Of a stretch of 64,000 nt of DNA, positions 28,416-38,078 are shown piece after piece. Numbering within the stretch: position 1 is the first letter of the stretch; the number at the start of each line of letters is the position of its first letter. Where the stretch lies: positions 62,001 through 126,000 of the forward strand of contig NZ_QWEL01000007.1 of NCBI RefSeq assembly GCF_009935865.1. The letters run 5' to 3'. This stretch comes from Odoribacter sp. Z80. Lineage in GTDB: Bacteria; Bacteroidota; Bacteroidia; Bacteroidales; Marinifilaceae. The position numbers and the translations under genes were made by a program. The notes beneath the pieces are model-generated. The model saw nothing but the letters and a program-made list of their open reading frames with translations. It was not told where the DNA came from and searched no databases.

Positions 28416-29297
28416 ATGCATAAAGCCGGATTCGTTAATATTGTAGGAAATCCCAATGTTGGAAAATCAACCCTCATGAATCGTCTGGTGGGTGAAAAAA
28501 TTTCGATTATCACGTCGAAATCCCAGACCACCCGCCACCGCATAAAAGGCATTGTCAATACAGATGACTATCAAATCGTCTTTTCCGATACGCCGGGAAT
28601 AGTCAAACCCAGCTATAAAATGCAGGAATACATGCTTGAATTTTCCAAATCGGCACTCACCGATGCCGACATCATCCTTTACGTAACGGACGTTGTGGAA
28701 AGCATAGAAAAAAATCTGGATTTTATAGAAAAAGTAAACAAATCCCAAACGCCGGTATTATTGGTTATCAACAAAATAGACCTGACCAACCAGGAAAAGT
28801 TGCTGGAATTATTCGATAAATGGAAATCCTTAGTGCCGACAGCTGAAATCTTTCCCTTATCCGCTACGGAAAATTTCAATGTAGACAACCTCTACAAACG
28901 AATCATCGGACTCCTCCCGGAAGGCGAACCCTATTTTCCAAAAGATGAACTGACCGACCTGCCCTCCCGCTTTTTTGTCAATGAAATTATACGGGAAAAG
29001 ATCCTGCAAAATTACGATAAAGAAATCCCCTATTCCGTGGAAGTAAAAGTGGAAGAATTCAAGGAAGACGACAAGCGCATCAATATCATGGCCACCATTT
29101 ATGTCGAACGTTCTTCCCAAAAAGGAATCCTCATCGGCAGCCAGGGAGAAGCTTTAAAAAAAGTAGGCACTGAAGCCCGGAAAGACATAGAAGCATTTTT
29201 CGGGAAAAAGGTATTCCTGAATTTATACGTCAAAGTACTGAAAGACTGGCGGAACAAAGACAATGAATTGAAAAATTTCGGATACGCAAACAAATAA
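28416..29297 (+). CDS. era: GTPase Era
   Basis: Era is an essential GTPase that binds the 3' end of 16S rRNA during small-subunit assembly. The 293-residue protein has G1 GNPNVGKS (11-18), the switch region with RHRIKG, G3 DTPG and G4 NKID. A C-terminal KH domain contains the [15 protein letters not shown] box. Its stop codon is only 2 bp from the der start, so the two ribosome-assembly GTPases are made together, as in related genomes. Confidence 0.97.
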   Translation: MHKAGFVNIVGNPNVGKSTLMNRLVGEKISIITSKSQTTRHRIKGIVNTDDYQIVFSDTPGIVKPSYKMQEYMLEFSKSALTDADIILYVTDVVESIEKNLDFIEKVNKSQTPVLLVINKIDLTNQEKLLELFDKWKSLVPTAEIFPLSATENFNVDNLYKRIIGLLPEGEPYFPKDELTDLPSRFFVNEIIREKILQNYDKEIPYSVEVKVEEFKEDDKRINIMATIYVERSSQKGILIGSQGEALKKVGTEARKDIEAFFGKKVFLNLYVKVLKDWRNKDNELKNFGYANK

Positions 29298-29299
29298 TT

Positions 29300-30607
29300 A
29301 TGAGCAATATAGTAGCAATAGTCGGAAGACCTAACGTCGGAAAATCAACACTTTTCAACCGCCTCATCGGAACAAGGAAAGCAATCGTCAACGAAGAAAG
29401 CGGAGTAACACGCGACCGGAATTACGGCAAATCCCATTGGAACGGAAAAGAATTTTCCGTGATAGACACCGGAGGATATGTCTGCAACAGCGATGATATT
29501 TTTGAAGAAGAAATCAATAAACAAGTGCTGTTGGCACTTGATGAAGCCGACGTTATTCTGTTTATGGTTGATGCCGAAATCGGAGTGACCGACCTCGACC
29601 AGAACTTTGCCCGCCTGTTGCGCAACATAGAAAAGCCCATTTACTTAGTGGCCAACAAGGTAGACAACCTCGACCGCATGTACGAAGCACAGGAATTCTA
29701 TCGTCTCGGTATTAAAAGCGATTTATTTTGCATCTCATCGGTCAGCGGTTCCGGAACAGGCGACCTCCTCGACCAGGTAATCTCCCACTTCCGGGAAGAA
29801 ACGGTGGAGGACACCGACCACCTCCCGCGAATCACTATCGTCGGACGCCCCAACGTGGGAAAATCTTCCACGATTAATGCCCTCGTCGGACAAGAACGGA
29901 ACATTGTAACCGATATTGCCGGTACTACCCGTGACACCCTGAACACCCGCTACACACAATTCGGTTACGACTTCATCCTGGTAGATACGGCGGGAGTCCG
30001 CAAAAAAGCTAAAGTCAGTGAAGACGTCGAGTTCTATTCGGTGATGCGCTCTATCCGGGCCATCGAAGATTCAGATGTCTGTATGCTATTGATTGACGCT
30101 ACCCGGGGAATGGAAGCTCAGGACCTGAACATTTTCCACCTGATTGAAAGAAACCGGAAAGGAGTAGTCCTTGTTGTCAACAAATGGGACCTGATTGAAA
30201 AAGACGGCAAAACAATGATAGAGTATGAAAAAGAACTCCGGAACAAGATAGCCCCTTTCAAAGACGTAGATATCATTTTTGCCTCGGCCCTGACGAAACA
30301 ACGACTGCTCAAAACGCTCGAAGCAGCCCTCCGCGTATTCAAAAACCGCCAGCAAAAACTGAAAACCTCAGAACTCAACCGCATTATGCTGGAAGCAATA
30401 GAAAACTATCCCCCACCCAGTCTGAAAGGGAAGTTCGTCAGGATCAAATACGTCACCCAACTGCCGACACATGCTCCCTCCTTTGCATTTTACTGCAACC
30501 TGCCGCAATATGTAAAAGACCCCTACAAACGGTTTCTCGAAAATAAAATCCGGGAAAACTGGAATTTCACCGGAGTTCCGATGCAAATCTTCATGCGAAA
30601 GAAATAA
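29300..30607 (+). CDS. der: Ribosome-assembly GTPase Der (EngA)
   Basis: Der carries two GTPase domains in tandem and helps 50S subunit assembly. In this 435-residue protein the first domain shows GRPNVGKST (residues 8-16), DTGGY and NKVDN. The second shows [14 protein letters not shown] and NKWDL. The C-terminal KH-like domain ends with [19 protein letters not shown], typical of the family. It directly follows era. Confidence 0.97.
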   Translation: MSNIVAIVGRPNVGKSTLFNRLIGTRKAIVNEESGVTRDRNYGKSHWNGKEFSVIDTGGYVCNSDDIFEEEINKQVLLALDEADVILFMVDAEIGVTDLDQNFARLLRNIEKPIYLVANKVDNLDRMYEAQEFYRLGIKSDLFCISSVSGSGTGDLLDQVISHFREETVEDTDHLPRITIVGRPNVGKSSTINALVGQERNIVTDIAGTTRDTLNTRYTQFGYDFILVDTAGVRKKAKVSEDVEFYSVMRSIRAIEDSDVCMLLIDATRGMEAQDLNIFHLIERNRKGVVLVVNKWDLIEKDGKTMIEYEKELRNKIAPFKDVDIIFASALTKQRLLKTLEAALRVFKNRQQKLKTSELNRIMLEAIENYPPPSLKGKFVRIKYVTQLPTHAPSFAFYCNLPQYVKDPYKRFLENKIRENWNFTGVPMQIFMRKK

Positions 30608-30638
30608 TTTTTCTTTTCATCTTTTAATATTACCTTTG
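30608..30638 (+). promoter_or_regulatory. Promoter of the rseC-rnf operon
   Basis: TACCTTTG at 30631-30638 is a full -7 match, and TTTT at 30608-30611 lies 19 nt upstream as a one-mismatch -33 box. It is 20 bp ahead of the RseC-like gene and just past der. A short inverted repeat (CTTTGG at 30634-30639, CCAAAG at 30650-30655) overlaps the box and the leader. Confidence 0.6.
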
Positions 30639-30657
30639 GGGGTGTTTTTCCAAAGCT

Positions 30658-31086
30658 ATGGCAATGCAAAACAAAATAGAGCATGAAGGTATCATCCGAA
30701 GCATATCTTCCGAAACACTGGAAGTTGTGATCAACAGTCACTCTGCCTGCTCCGGATGTCATGCCAAAGGAGTTTGCGGAATGGCTGAAGTGAAACAAAA
30801 AATAATCACGATAAGCAAACCGGACGGAAATTTCCAGACAGGAGACAAAGTCATGGTATATGCTTCTACCGGAAATGCGGCATCTGCAGTCATTCTGGCA
30901 TACGTCGTGCCCTCTGTCCTGATTCTGGCAGCCATTTTTATCCTCCAAAAAACAAGACACAGTGAACTCTATGCCGCTATAACCGGTTTAGGGGTAACAG
31001 CCCTTTACTTCCTGCTCCTATATTTCTTCCGGAAAAAAATCGGCAAACGCATAAAATTCAGCGTGACAAAAACAGACTATAATTAA
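30658..31086 (+). CDS. RseC/SoxR-reducing-system family protein
   Basis: This 142-residue inner-membrane protein has a Cys-rich cytoplasmic N-terminus (CSGCHAKGVCG from residue 31) that could bind an iron-sulfur cluster or pass electrons. Two membrane helices follow (about 79-99 and 104-122). Relatives (RseC/RsxC-linked) work with the Rnf/Rsx complex to keep SoxR reduced in E. coli. No SoxR is in the window, so here it is best seen as an Rnf-associated accessory. The rnfB gene begins 10 bp downstream. Confidence 0.85.
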   Translation: MAMQNKIEHEGIIRSISSETLEVVINSHSACSGCHAKGVCGMAEVKQKIITISKPDGNFQTGDKVMVYASTGNAASAVILAYVVPSVLILAAIFILQKTRHSELYAAITGLGVTALYFLLLYFFRKKIGKRIKFSVTKTDYN

Positions 31087-31096
31087 ACTTCAAATA

Positions 31097-32233
31097 ATGA
31101 GTACAATTGTTATTACAATCATTTCGCTATGTGCTATCGGTATCATATCGGCAGTGATATTATATTTTGTAGCACAAAAATTCAAAGTGGAAGAAGACCC
31201 CCGTATAGACATTGTAGAGGGATTGCTTCCGGGCGCAAACTGTGGCGGCTGCGGCTATCCCGGCTGCCGGGGACTGGCCGAGGCTGCCGTAAAAGCAGAC
31301 AGTCTGGAAGGAATTTTTTGTCCGGTCGGCGGTGCGGAAACGATGTCCAAAGTAGCCGGAGCACTGGGACGGGAAGTAAAAACAGAAGCTCCCAAAATTG
31401 CAGTCGTGAAGTGCAACGGCAGCTGTACCAACCGGCCCCGTACAAACTGCTACGACGGAGCCCGTTCCTGTGCCGTAGAACATTCCCTATATATCGGTGA
31501 AACAGGTTGTTCCTACGGCTGTTTAGGATGTGGAGACTGTGTGGCCGCTTGCCCCTTTGATGCCATTCACATGTCTCCGGACACCCAATTGCCTGTAGTG
31601 GAAGACGACAAATGTGTTGCTTGTGGTGCCTGTGTAAAAGCCTGTCCCCGCAACATCATCGAATTGCGCTACAAGGGACCTAAAAACCGGCGGGTGTTTG
31701 TTTCCTGTGTCAACAAAGACAAAGGGGGAATAGCACGCAAAGCCTGCAAAGTAGCTTGTATCGGTTGCGGTAAATGCGCAAAAGAATGTCCGTTCGGAGC
31801 CATTACCGTCGAAAACAACCTGGCTTACATAGACTTCACAAAATGTCGCTTATGCCGGAAATGCGTTGCAGTATGTCCGACCGGAGCCATTCATGAAGTC
31901 AATTTTCCTCCCCGAAAAACCGAAACCGATGCGGTAAAAGCCAACCCGGCAGCCCAATCGCCTCAACCCACTGCTCCGGCTGAAAACACCGGAACACTGA
32001 GCGACCAAACCGCTTTTACGGCCACCCGGGAAAAACCGGAGACATCCCCCGCTTCAGCCACCCAACCGGAAATCACGCAAAGCGATGCTATTCCGGAAGC
32101 CATTGGCACTATCCGGGAGAATCCCACCCTGCAAACACGGGAAGCAGTAGAAAAGCCCATGGCCCAAAACGAAATTCCGGCAACCCGGAAAATGCAAGAG
32201 GCCAGGAATGAAGAATCAGAAAAACAGAAATAA
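31097..32233 (+). CDS. rnfB: Rnf complex ferredoxin-type subunit RnfB
   Basis: RnfB takes electrons from reduced ferredoxin into the membrane-bound Rnf complex. The 378-residue protein has an N-terminal membrane helix (about 5-25), the Cys cluster C49-GGC-GYP-GC57 with C75 for one [4Fe-4S] cluster, and then several CxxCxxCxxxCP motifs (about 138-152, 173-183, 221-231, 250-260). Residues 271-378 form an extra Pro/Thr/Glu/Ala-rich tail of about 108 residues with no cysteines, which classical RnfB lacks. It is the first rnf gene and is 31 bp from rnfC. Confidence 0.96.
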   Translation: MSTIVITIISLCAIGIISAVILYFVAQKFKVEEDPRIDIVEGLLPGANCGGCGYPGCRGLAEAAVKADSLEGIFCPVGGAETMSKVAGALGREVKTEAPKIAVVKCNGSCTNRPRTNCYDGARSCAVEHSLYIGETGCSYGCLGCGDCVAACPFDAIHMSPDTQLPVVEDDKCVACGACVKACPRNIIELRYKGPKNRRVFVSCVNKDKGGIARKACKVACIGCGKCAKECPFGAITVENNLAYIDFTKCRLCRKCVAVCPTGAIHEVNFPPRKTETDAVKANPAAQSPQPTAPAENTGTLSDQTAFTATREKPETSPASATQPEITQSDAIPEAIGTIRENPTLQTREAVEKPMAQNEIPATRKMQEARNEESEKQK

Positions 32234-32264
32234 TTCCAGTTCATAAATCTAAAATTTATACGCT

Positions 32265-33596
32265 GTGTTAAAGACATTCAGAATAGGTGGGGTTCATCCA
32301 CCAGAGAATAAATTATCGGCAAGCGAAAAAATCCAGACCTTACCGGTTCCCGAACAGGTCACTATCCCGCTCAGCCAGCACATTGGAGCTCCTGCAACCC
32401 CTGTAGTTCAAAAGGGTGATACCGTAAAAGCCGGCCAGCTGATTGCCCAGGCAAATGGATTTGTATCGGCAAACATTCACAGCTCCGTCTCCGGAACAGT
32501 GGTTGCCATAGACAACATCACCGATGCCGCAGGTCTACCCAAACCGGCCATCACCATCCGGACCGAAGGAGACGAATGGATGCCGGAAATCGACCGCTCC
32601 GGAAAAGTGGAACACAACATCACCCTCTCTAAGGAAGAAATCGTAAAAGCAATTGCAGCTGCCGGCATTGTGGGAATGGGCGGCGCCACCTTCCCTACCC
32701 AGGTTAAATTGACACCTCCTCCCGGAAACAAAGCAGAATTCTTGATTATCAACGGAGTAGAATGCGAGCCTTACCTGACAGCCGACCACCGGGTGATGCT
32801 GGAAAAAGCCGAAGAGATCATCATCGGCGTACAAATCCTGATGAAGGCCATTGATGTAAAACAAGCCATCATCGGTATTGAAAACAACAAACAGGATGCT
32901 ATTGCTCATCTGCAACAGACTGCCTCCAAAGTACTGGGAATTGAAATCTGTCCCTTGAAAGTAAAATATCCTCAGGGAGGTGAAAAACAACTGATTCAGG
33001 CAACAACCGGCCGGGCCGTCCCTTCGGGTGCACTACCGATTGCTGTGGGAGCTGTTGTCCAGAACATCGGCACCGCACTGGCAGTCTACGAAGCAGTCAT
33101 GAAACACAAACCGCTGATGGAAAGAATAGTCACCGTTACCGGAAAGTCGGTTAAACATCCCGGCAACTACCTGTGCCGTATCGGAACTCCCGTATCGAAA
33201 CTGATTGAGGCTGCCGGAGGAATTCCCGAAGACACGGGTAAAATCATCGGAGGCGGACCGATGATGGGACGCACGATGGTAAACGTGGATTCCCCTATAA
33301 TGAAAGGTACCAGCGGCATCCTGCTCCTCAGCAGGAAAGAAGCCCTGCGGGAACCTGTACGCAATTGCATACGCTGCGGAAAATGTGTATCGGCATGTCC
33401 CATGGGCCTGGAACCCTATTTATTAGCCAAACTTTCTATGTTCAACCTATTGGAACGGATGGAAGAAGAAAAAATCATGGATTGCATCGAATGCGGATCC
33501 TGCAGCTTCACCTGTCCCTCCGCACGCCCCCTGCTGGACTACATCCGCATAGGAAAAAGCCGTACAGGTGCCATGCTCAGAAATAGAAAGAAATAA
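32265..33596 (+). CDS. rnfC: Rnf complex NADH-binding subunit RnfC
   Basis: RnfC is the peripheral subunit that exchanges electrons with NAD(H). The 443-residue protein opens with the typical GGVHPPENK. It has the glycine-rich GIVGMGGATFPTQVKL box and GVECEPYLTADHR for FMN/NADH binding, an SLBB region, and two [4Fe-4S] motifs near the C-terminus, CIRCGKCVSACP and CIECGSCSFTCP. The short form without the long repetitive C-terminal tail of E. coli RsxC is normal for anaerobes. Confidence 0.96.
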   Translation: MLKTFRIGGVHPPENKLSASEKIQTLPVPEQVTIPLSQHIGAPATPVVQKGDTVKAGQLIAQANGFVSANIHSSVSGTVVAIDNITDAAGLPKPAITIRTEGDEWMPEIDRSGKVEHNITLSKEEIVKAIAAAGIVGMGGATFPTQVKLTPPPGNKAEFLIINGVECEPYLTADHRVMLEKAEEIIIGVQILMKAIDVKQAIIGIENNKQDAIAHLQQTASKVLGIEICPLKVKYPQGGEKQLIQATTGRAVPSGALPIAVGAVVQNIGTALAVYEAVMKHKPLMERIVTVTGKSVKHPGNYLCRIGTPVSKLIEAAGGIPEDTGKIIGGGPMMGRTMVNVDSPIMKGTSGILLLSRKEALREPVRNCIRCGKCVSACPMGLEPYLLAKLSMFNLLERMEEEKIMDCIECGSCSFTCPSARPLLDYIRIGKSRTGAMLRNRKK

Positions 33597-33616
33597 TTGT
33601 TTAATACATTGAAATC

Positions 33617-34600
33617 ATGAATTTATTAATATCCCCCTCTCCGCACGTACACAGTGGTGACACCATTGAAAAAAACATGTACGGAGTACTTATTGCCCTG
33701 ATACCGGCCTTTATATGCTCTGTTTTGTTCTTTGGCATGGGCGCGGTTATTGTCACCCTGACCTCAGTGGCAGCCTGCGTATTCTTTGAATACATCATCC
33801 AGAAACTTTTATTAAAACAGCAACCCTCCGTTTTTGACGGTTCAGCGATCCTCACCGGCGTATTGCTGGCCTTCAACGTACCCTCCAATCTCCCGGTGTG
33901 GATTATCATCATCGGAGCCTTAGTAGCTATCGGTATCGGCAAAATGAGCTTCGGCGGATTAGGCTGCAACATCTTTAATCCCGCCCTCGTCGGACGGGTA
34001 TTCCTGTTAATCTCCTTTCCGGTGCAAATGACCACCTGGCCCCTGCCACAAGGCTTTGCCGGTTCATACACCGATGCCCTGACCGGGGCCACACCCCTCG
34101 GAATGCTGAAAGAAGCCGTTAAAAGCGGACAATCCCTGACCGAATGGATGGCAGCAGGAACACTACCGGACTACAAAAACATGCTTTTAGGGAATATGGG
34201 CGGCAGCCTGGGAGAAGTGGCTGCATTAGCCCTGCTGGCAGGCTTCCTATTTATGCTGTTCCGTAAAATCATCACGTGGCACATACCGGTGACAATCTTC
34301 GCCACCATCATCCTGTTCAGCGGCATACTCCACCTCTGCAATCCGGACCATTTTGCTAATCCCCTGTTCCATCTTCTCTCCGGAGGTATGATGTTAGGAG
34401 CCATCTTTATGGCTACCGATTACGTCACCTCTCCGATGACCCCGAAAGGAATGATTATTTTCGGTGCAGGCATCGGTATTCTGACAGTGGTCATCCGTAT
34501 TTTCGGCGCCTATCCCGAAGGAATGTCTTTTGCCATCCTGATTATGAACGCCTTTACTCCCCTAATCAACAGATATTGCAAACCGGCAAGATTTGCCTGA
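33617..34600 (+). CDS. rnfD: Rnf complex membrane subunit RnfD
   Basis: This integral membrane subunit of 327 residues has about nine or ten helices. It carries covalent FMN on a periplasmic-side threonine: the flavinylation motif DALTGAT lies at 153-159, with Thr159 the expected FMN site. RnfD and NqrB are homologous, and the order with RnfB identifies this as Rnf. The flavin transferase ApbE needed for attachment is not in the window. Confidence 0.96.
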   Translation: MNLLISPSPHVHSGDTIEKNMYGVLIALIPAFICSVLFFGMGAVIVTLTSVAACVFFEYIIQKLLLKQQPSVFDGSAILTGVLLAFNVPSNLPVWIIIIGALVAIGIGKMSFGGLGCNIFNPALVGRVFLLISFPVQMTTWPLPQGFAGSYTDALTGATPLGMLKEAVKSGQSLTEWMAAGTLPDYKNMLLGNMGGSLGEVAALALLAGFLFMLFRKIITWHIPVTIFATIILFSGILHLCNPDHFANPLFHLLSGGMMLGAIFMATDYVTSPMTPKGMIIFGAGIGILTVVIRIFGAYPEGMSFAILIMNAFTPLINRYCKPARFA

Positions 34601-34624
34601 ATCCCGAATCTAAAATACATTAAA

Positions 34625-35242
34625 ATGGGAAAGAAATTAGAGTCAAACTTCATGAATATGGTGATAGTGCTGTTCGCTGTCACCTTGATTGCTTCTGCTG
34701 CCGTAGGTTATGTCTATACCCTGACCGCAGGCCCCATTGAAGCAGCTAAACAAGCCAAACAGACTAACGCCATCCGCCAAGTTATCCCCGGCGAATTTGA
34801 CAATGATCCCGGCGCCGATATCTGGAAAATGAAAACACCAGACGGCGGGGAACTGGAATTCTATCCGGCCAAAAAGAATGGCGAAGCCGTGGGCACTGCC
34901 GTAAAAACTTATACCAACAACGGATTTGGAGGAACAGTATGGCTCATGGTCGGTTTTAACCCTGACGGCACTATCTCCAACTACTCCGTCCTGGAACACA
35001 AGGAAACTCCTGGATTGGGTTCAAAGATGGATTTCTGGTTCACCCGGAACGGAAAAGGAAATGTCATCGGTAAAAAACCAGGAACCCACGGTCTGAAGGT
35101 TACCAAAGACGGAGGAGATGTTGACGCAATCACCGCTGCCACCATTTCTTCCAGAGCTTTCTTAGATGCTGTCAACCGCGCAGCTGCCGGATTAGCCGGG
35201 ACTGCTGATGCAACTTCAGGAGCTACACACCAAAACCAATAA
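34625..35242 (+). CDS. rnfG: Rnf complex FMN-carrying subunit RnfG
   Basis: The 205-residue subunit has one N-terminal membrane helix (about 12-34) and a periplasmic FMN-binding domain. The flavinylation site reads DAITAATISS with Thr173 as the likely FMN acceptor. The motif has Ala where the textbook SGAT has Gly, which is still within the accepted D-x-x-[ST]-[GA]-A-T pattern. The C-terminus ends in a short Ala/Thr-rich tail. The rnfE start follows the stop by 10 bp. Confidence 0.95.
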   Translation: MGKKLESNFMNMVIVLFAVTLIASAAVGYVYTLTAGPIEAAKQAKQTNAIRQVIPGEFDNDPGADIWKMKTPDGGELEFYPAKKNGEAVGTAVKTYTNNGFGGTVWLMVGFNPDGTISNYSVLEHKETPGLGSKMDFWFTRNGKGNVIGKKPGTHGLKVTKDGGDVDAITAATISSRAFLDAVNRAAAGLAGTADATSGATHQNQ

Positions 35243-35252
35243 CTTCAATATC

Positions 35253-35834
35253 ATGAACAATTTTAAAGTATTAACCAACGGCATATTCCGCGAAAACCCG
35301 ACTTTCGCTCTGTTGCTGGGCATGTGTCCCACCCTGGGGGTAACCACCTCAGCCATCAACGGCATGGGGATGGGATTGGCTACAGCTTTTGTACTAATCA
35401 TGTCCAACCTTGTCATTTCCTTAGTAGCCAATATCATTCCGGACAAAATCCGCATCCCGTCATTCATTGTCATCATTGCAGCTTTCGTCACGGTAGTGGA
35501 TATGTGCATGGCTGCTTACCTGCCCTCCCTGCACGAATCCTTAGGATTATTCATTCCCTTGATTGTTGTAAACTGTATTGTACTGGGACGGGCTGAAGCC
35601 TTTGCATCCAAAAATAAAGCTCTTCCCTCTATGCTGGACGGACTGGGCATGGGCCTGGGATTCACCCTGAGCCTGACCCTTCTGGGAACCATCCGGGAAC
35701 TGTTGGGTAGCGGAAAAGCATTCAATTTCCCTGTTTTCAACGAAAACTGGGGGATGCTCATCTTCGTGTTGGCTCCCGGAGCTTTCATTGCATTAGGCTA
35801 TCTGATTGCCATTGTAAACCGCATCCGTAAGTAA
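35253..35834 (+). CDS. rnfE: Rnf complex membrane subunit RnfE
   Basis: This 193-residue, six-helix protein is homologous to NqrD and, with RnfA, forms the pseudo-symmetric membrane core through which electrons cross and an ion (Na+ or H+) is pumped. The family signature MCPTLGVTTSAINGMGMG is near residues 23-40, including the conserved Cys that helps ligate a membrane [2Fe-2S] cluster, and a second NCIVLGRAEAFAS stretch is present. The start is set at the ATG at 35253; the in-frame extension overlapping rnfG is not family-like. Confidence 0.96.
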   Translation: MNNFKVLTNGIFRENPTFALLLGMCPTLGVTTSAINGMGMGLATAFVLIMSNLVISLVANIIPDKIRIPSFIVIIAAFVTVVDMCMAAYLPSLHESLGLFIPLIVVNCIVLGRAEAFASKNKALPSMLDGLGMGLGFTLSLTLLGTIRELLGSGKAFNFPVFNENWGMLIFVLAPGAFIALGYLIAIVNRIRK

Positions 35835-35863
35835 AGCAAACTAACTAAAAAACTCACATCAAC

Positions 35864-36436
35864 ATGGAGTATATACTGATATTCATAGCGGCCGTCTTTG
35901 TAAACAACATTGTACTGGCCCAATTTCTGGGAATCTGTCCTTTTCTCGGAGTCTCCAAGAAAGTTTCCACCGCCCTGGGAATGACGGGCGCTGTCACCTT
36001 TGTTATGATTCTGGCCACCATCGTCACTTTTATCGTACAGAAAACGGTACTGGATCCGTTCGGCATCGGTTTCATGCAGACCATTACTTTCATCCTTATC
36101 ATTGCCGCCCTCGTGCAAATGGTGGAAATCATCCTCAAAAAGGTAAGCCCCGCCCTGTACCAGGCCTTAGGAGTATTCCTGCCCCTGATTACAACCAACT
36201 GCGCCGTACTCGGTGTTGCCATCATGGTTATTCAAAAAGACTTCAACCTGTTGCAATCCGTAGTCTTTGCCGCTTCCACTGCCATCGGCTTCGGGTTAGC
36301 ACTGACCATCTTTGCCGGCATCCGCGAACACCTGGAATTGGTTGCTGTACCCAAAGGCATGCAGGGTTCTCCCATTGCTTTGATTACAGCCGGCCTGCTG
36401 GCCATGGCTTTTATGGGATTCTCCGGAATCGTATAA
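35864..36436 (+). CDS. rnfA: Rnf complex membrane subunit RnfA
   Basis: The 190-residue protein is the NqrE homologue and last gene of rseC-rnfBCDGEA. It has six membrane helices and the two conserved cysteine boxes, [17 protein letters not shown] and [10 protein letters not shown], which with RnfE supply the membrane iron-sulfur cluster. The whole complex couples ferredoxin oxidation with NAD+ reduction (or the reverse) to ion translocation, the main energy-conserving step in many fermentative Bacteroidales. Confidence 0.97.
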   Translation: MEYILIFIAAVFVNNIVLAQFLGICPFLGVSKKVSTALGMTGAVTFVMILATIVTFIVQKTVLDPFGIGFMQTITFILIIAALVQMVEIILKKVSPALYQALGVFLPLITTNCAVLGVAIMVIQKDFNLLQSVVFAASTAIGFGLALTIFAGIREHLELVAVPKGMQGSPIALITAGLLAMAFMGFSGIV

Positions 36437-36457
36437 ACAGAACATGCATAAAAACAA

Positions 36458-36490
36458 ACGGAGGGGTGCCGGATTCCGACATCCCTCCGT
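36458..36490 (+). terminator. Hairpin ending the rnf operon
   Basis: ACGGAGGG at 36458-36465 pairs with CCCTCCGT at 36483-36490, and the enclosed sequence forms a further small stem. It begins 22 bp after the rnfA stop and is followed by CTATTTC, a poor U-tract. Confidence 0.6.
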
Positions 36491-36530
36491 CTATTTCGGG
36501 CAAGTGTCTTTTATTTTCAACAATATATTT

Positions 36531-36538
36531 TAATTTTG
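36531..36538 (+). promoter_or_regulatory. -7 box of the CCA-adding enzyme gene
   Basis: TAATTTTG matches the consensus 29 bp ahead of the ATG. The TTTT at 36509-36512 is a poor -33 box. Confidence 0.45.
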
Positions 36539-36566
36539 CTACCTAATCCGAAAAAGAGTGAACGGG

Positions 36567-37970
36567 ATGGAACTACCCTTAAAGCATCCGATTTTTAAGA
36601 CACTGGCCACCATCGTGGCAGAACAGAACACAGAAGCCTACGTCATCGGCGGATATGTCCGCGATTTGCTGCTGGGCCGGCCTTCCCAGGACATAGATAT
36701 TGTCGTTCACGGAAGCGGCATCGGACTGGCAGAAGCTGCAGCCCGGCGGCTGGGTAACCTCCCCGTCTCCGTCTTTAAGAATTTCGGAACGGCCATGTTC
36801 CGTTATAAAAGCATGGAAATCGAATTCGTAGGGGCCCGGAAAGAATCCTACCGGGCTAACTCCCGCAAACCGATTGTAGAGGAAGGCACCATCGACGACG
36901 ACCAAAAACGCCGCGATTTCACCATCAACGCCTTAGCCATTTCCCTGAACAAACACGACTACGGCACCCTTATCGATCCGTTCGGCGGCTTGCAACATCT
37001 GGAACAACGCATCATCAAAACTCCCTTAGAACCGGGCATCACTTTCTCTGACGACCCGCTCCGGATGATGCGTGCCATCCGGTTTGCCTCACAGCTCAAC
37101 TTCACCATCGAAAGAAACACCCTCCGGGGAATCAGCGAACAAGCCCGTCGCCTCCCTATTGTATCTCAGGAACGCATCATGGATGAATTCAATAAAATCA
37201 TGCTTTCTCCCGAACCGTCCCGAGGCATACGCTTGTTGGAAGAAACGGGACTGCTGGAATTGTTTTTTCCCGAGCTGGTTGCCCTGAAAGGAGTGGAAAC
37301 CGTCAATGGAGTCAGCCACAAAGACAATTTTCACCACACCCTCTCTGTACTGGACACCCTTTCCCTGCATTCCCGGGACCTATGGTTGCGTTGGGCAGCC
37401 CTACTTCACGATATTGGAAAGCCTGTAACGAAAAAATACGTCAAGGGACAAGGCTGGACCTTCTACGGCCACAACCACGTGGGCGAACGGATGGTTGCCA
37501 AAATCTTCAACCGGCTGAAACTGCCGCAAAACGAAAAAATGAAATACGTGCAGAAACTGGTTAATCTCCACATGCGGCCCATCGTCCTGGCAGAAGAAGC
37601 GGTCACCGACTCGGCAGTCCGCCGCCTGCTCTTTGATGCCGGCAACGACATCGATGACCTGATGACTCTTGCGGAGGCCGACATCACTTCTAAAAATGAA
37701 GAAAAAGTAAAACGCTTTCTTGCCAACTTCAAGATCGTACGCCGGAAACTGAAAGAAGTGGAAGAAAAAGATTCCATCCGGAACTTCCAACCGCCCGTCA
37801 GCGGCGAAGAAATTATCGCTACCTTCCATCTTCCTCCCTGCAAAGCCATCGGCGACATCAAAAATGCCATTAAAGAAGCCATCCTCGACGGCATTATCGG
37901 CAACAATCCCGAAGAAGCCCGCGCATATATGTTCAAAGTAGCAAAAGAAATGGGCATTCACACCCCGTAA
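36567..37970 (+). CDS. cca: CCA tRNA nucleotidyltransferase with HD domain
   Basis: This class II enzyme adds or repairs the 3'-CCA of tRNA without a template. That fits the tmRNA gene in this window, which does not encode CCA. The 467-residue protein has the nucleotidyltransferase motif [10 protein letters not shown] (28-37), the catalytic DID (42-44), and the [10 protein letters not shown] and [13 protein letters not shown] boxes. A C-terminal HD phosphohydrolase domain with LLHDIGKP follows, as in many bacterial Cca proteins. I chose the ATG at 36567; a GTG three codons upstream (36558) is also possible. Confidence 0.93.
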   Translation: MELPLKHPIFKTLATIVAEQNTEAYVIGGYVRDLLLGRPSQDIDIVVHGSGIGLAEAAARRLGNLPVSVFKNFGTAMFRYKSMEIEFVGARKESYRANSRKPIVEEGTIDDDQKRRDFTINALAISLNKHDYGTLIDPFGGLQHLEQRIIKTPLEPGITFSDDPLRMMRAIRFASQLNFTIERNTLRGISEQARRLPIVSQERIMDEFNKIMLSPEPSRGIRLLEETGLLELFFPELVALKGVETVNGVSHKDNFHHTLSVLDTLSLHSRDLWLRWAALLHDIGKPVTKKYVKGQGWTFYGHNHVGERMVAKIFNRLKLPQNEKMKYVQKLVNLHMRPIVLAEEAVTDSAVRRLLFDAGNDIDDLMTLAEADITSKNEEKVKRFLANFKIVRRKLKEVEEKDSIRNFQPPVSGEEIIATFHLPPCKAIGDIKNAIKEAILDGIIGNNPEEARAYMFKVAKEMGIHTP

Positions 37971-38078
37971 ATTCTTTCGGCAATGAGGTGTCTATAATAA
38001 AATAAAAGCCTTGGAAGAAAACGTTTTATCAGCAGAAAATTGAATATACACAGACCTGTGAGCATCCTCCGGTCAAAC

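Noticed and set aside
30658-36436. Na+-translocating NADH:quinone reductase (Nqr) instead of Rnf.
   Set aside because: RnfB with multiple ferredoxin clusters, RnfC with the GGVHPPENK start and the B-C-D-G-E-A order identify Rnf; no NqrF is present.
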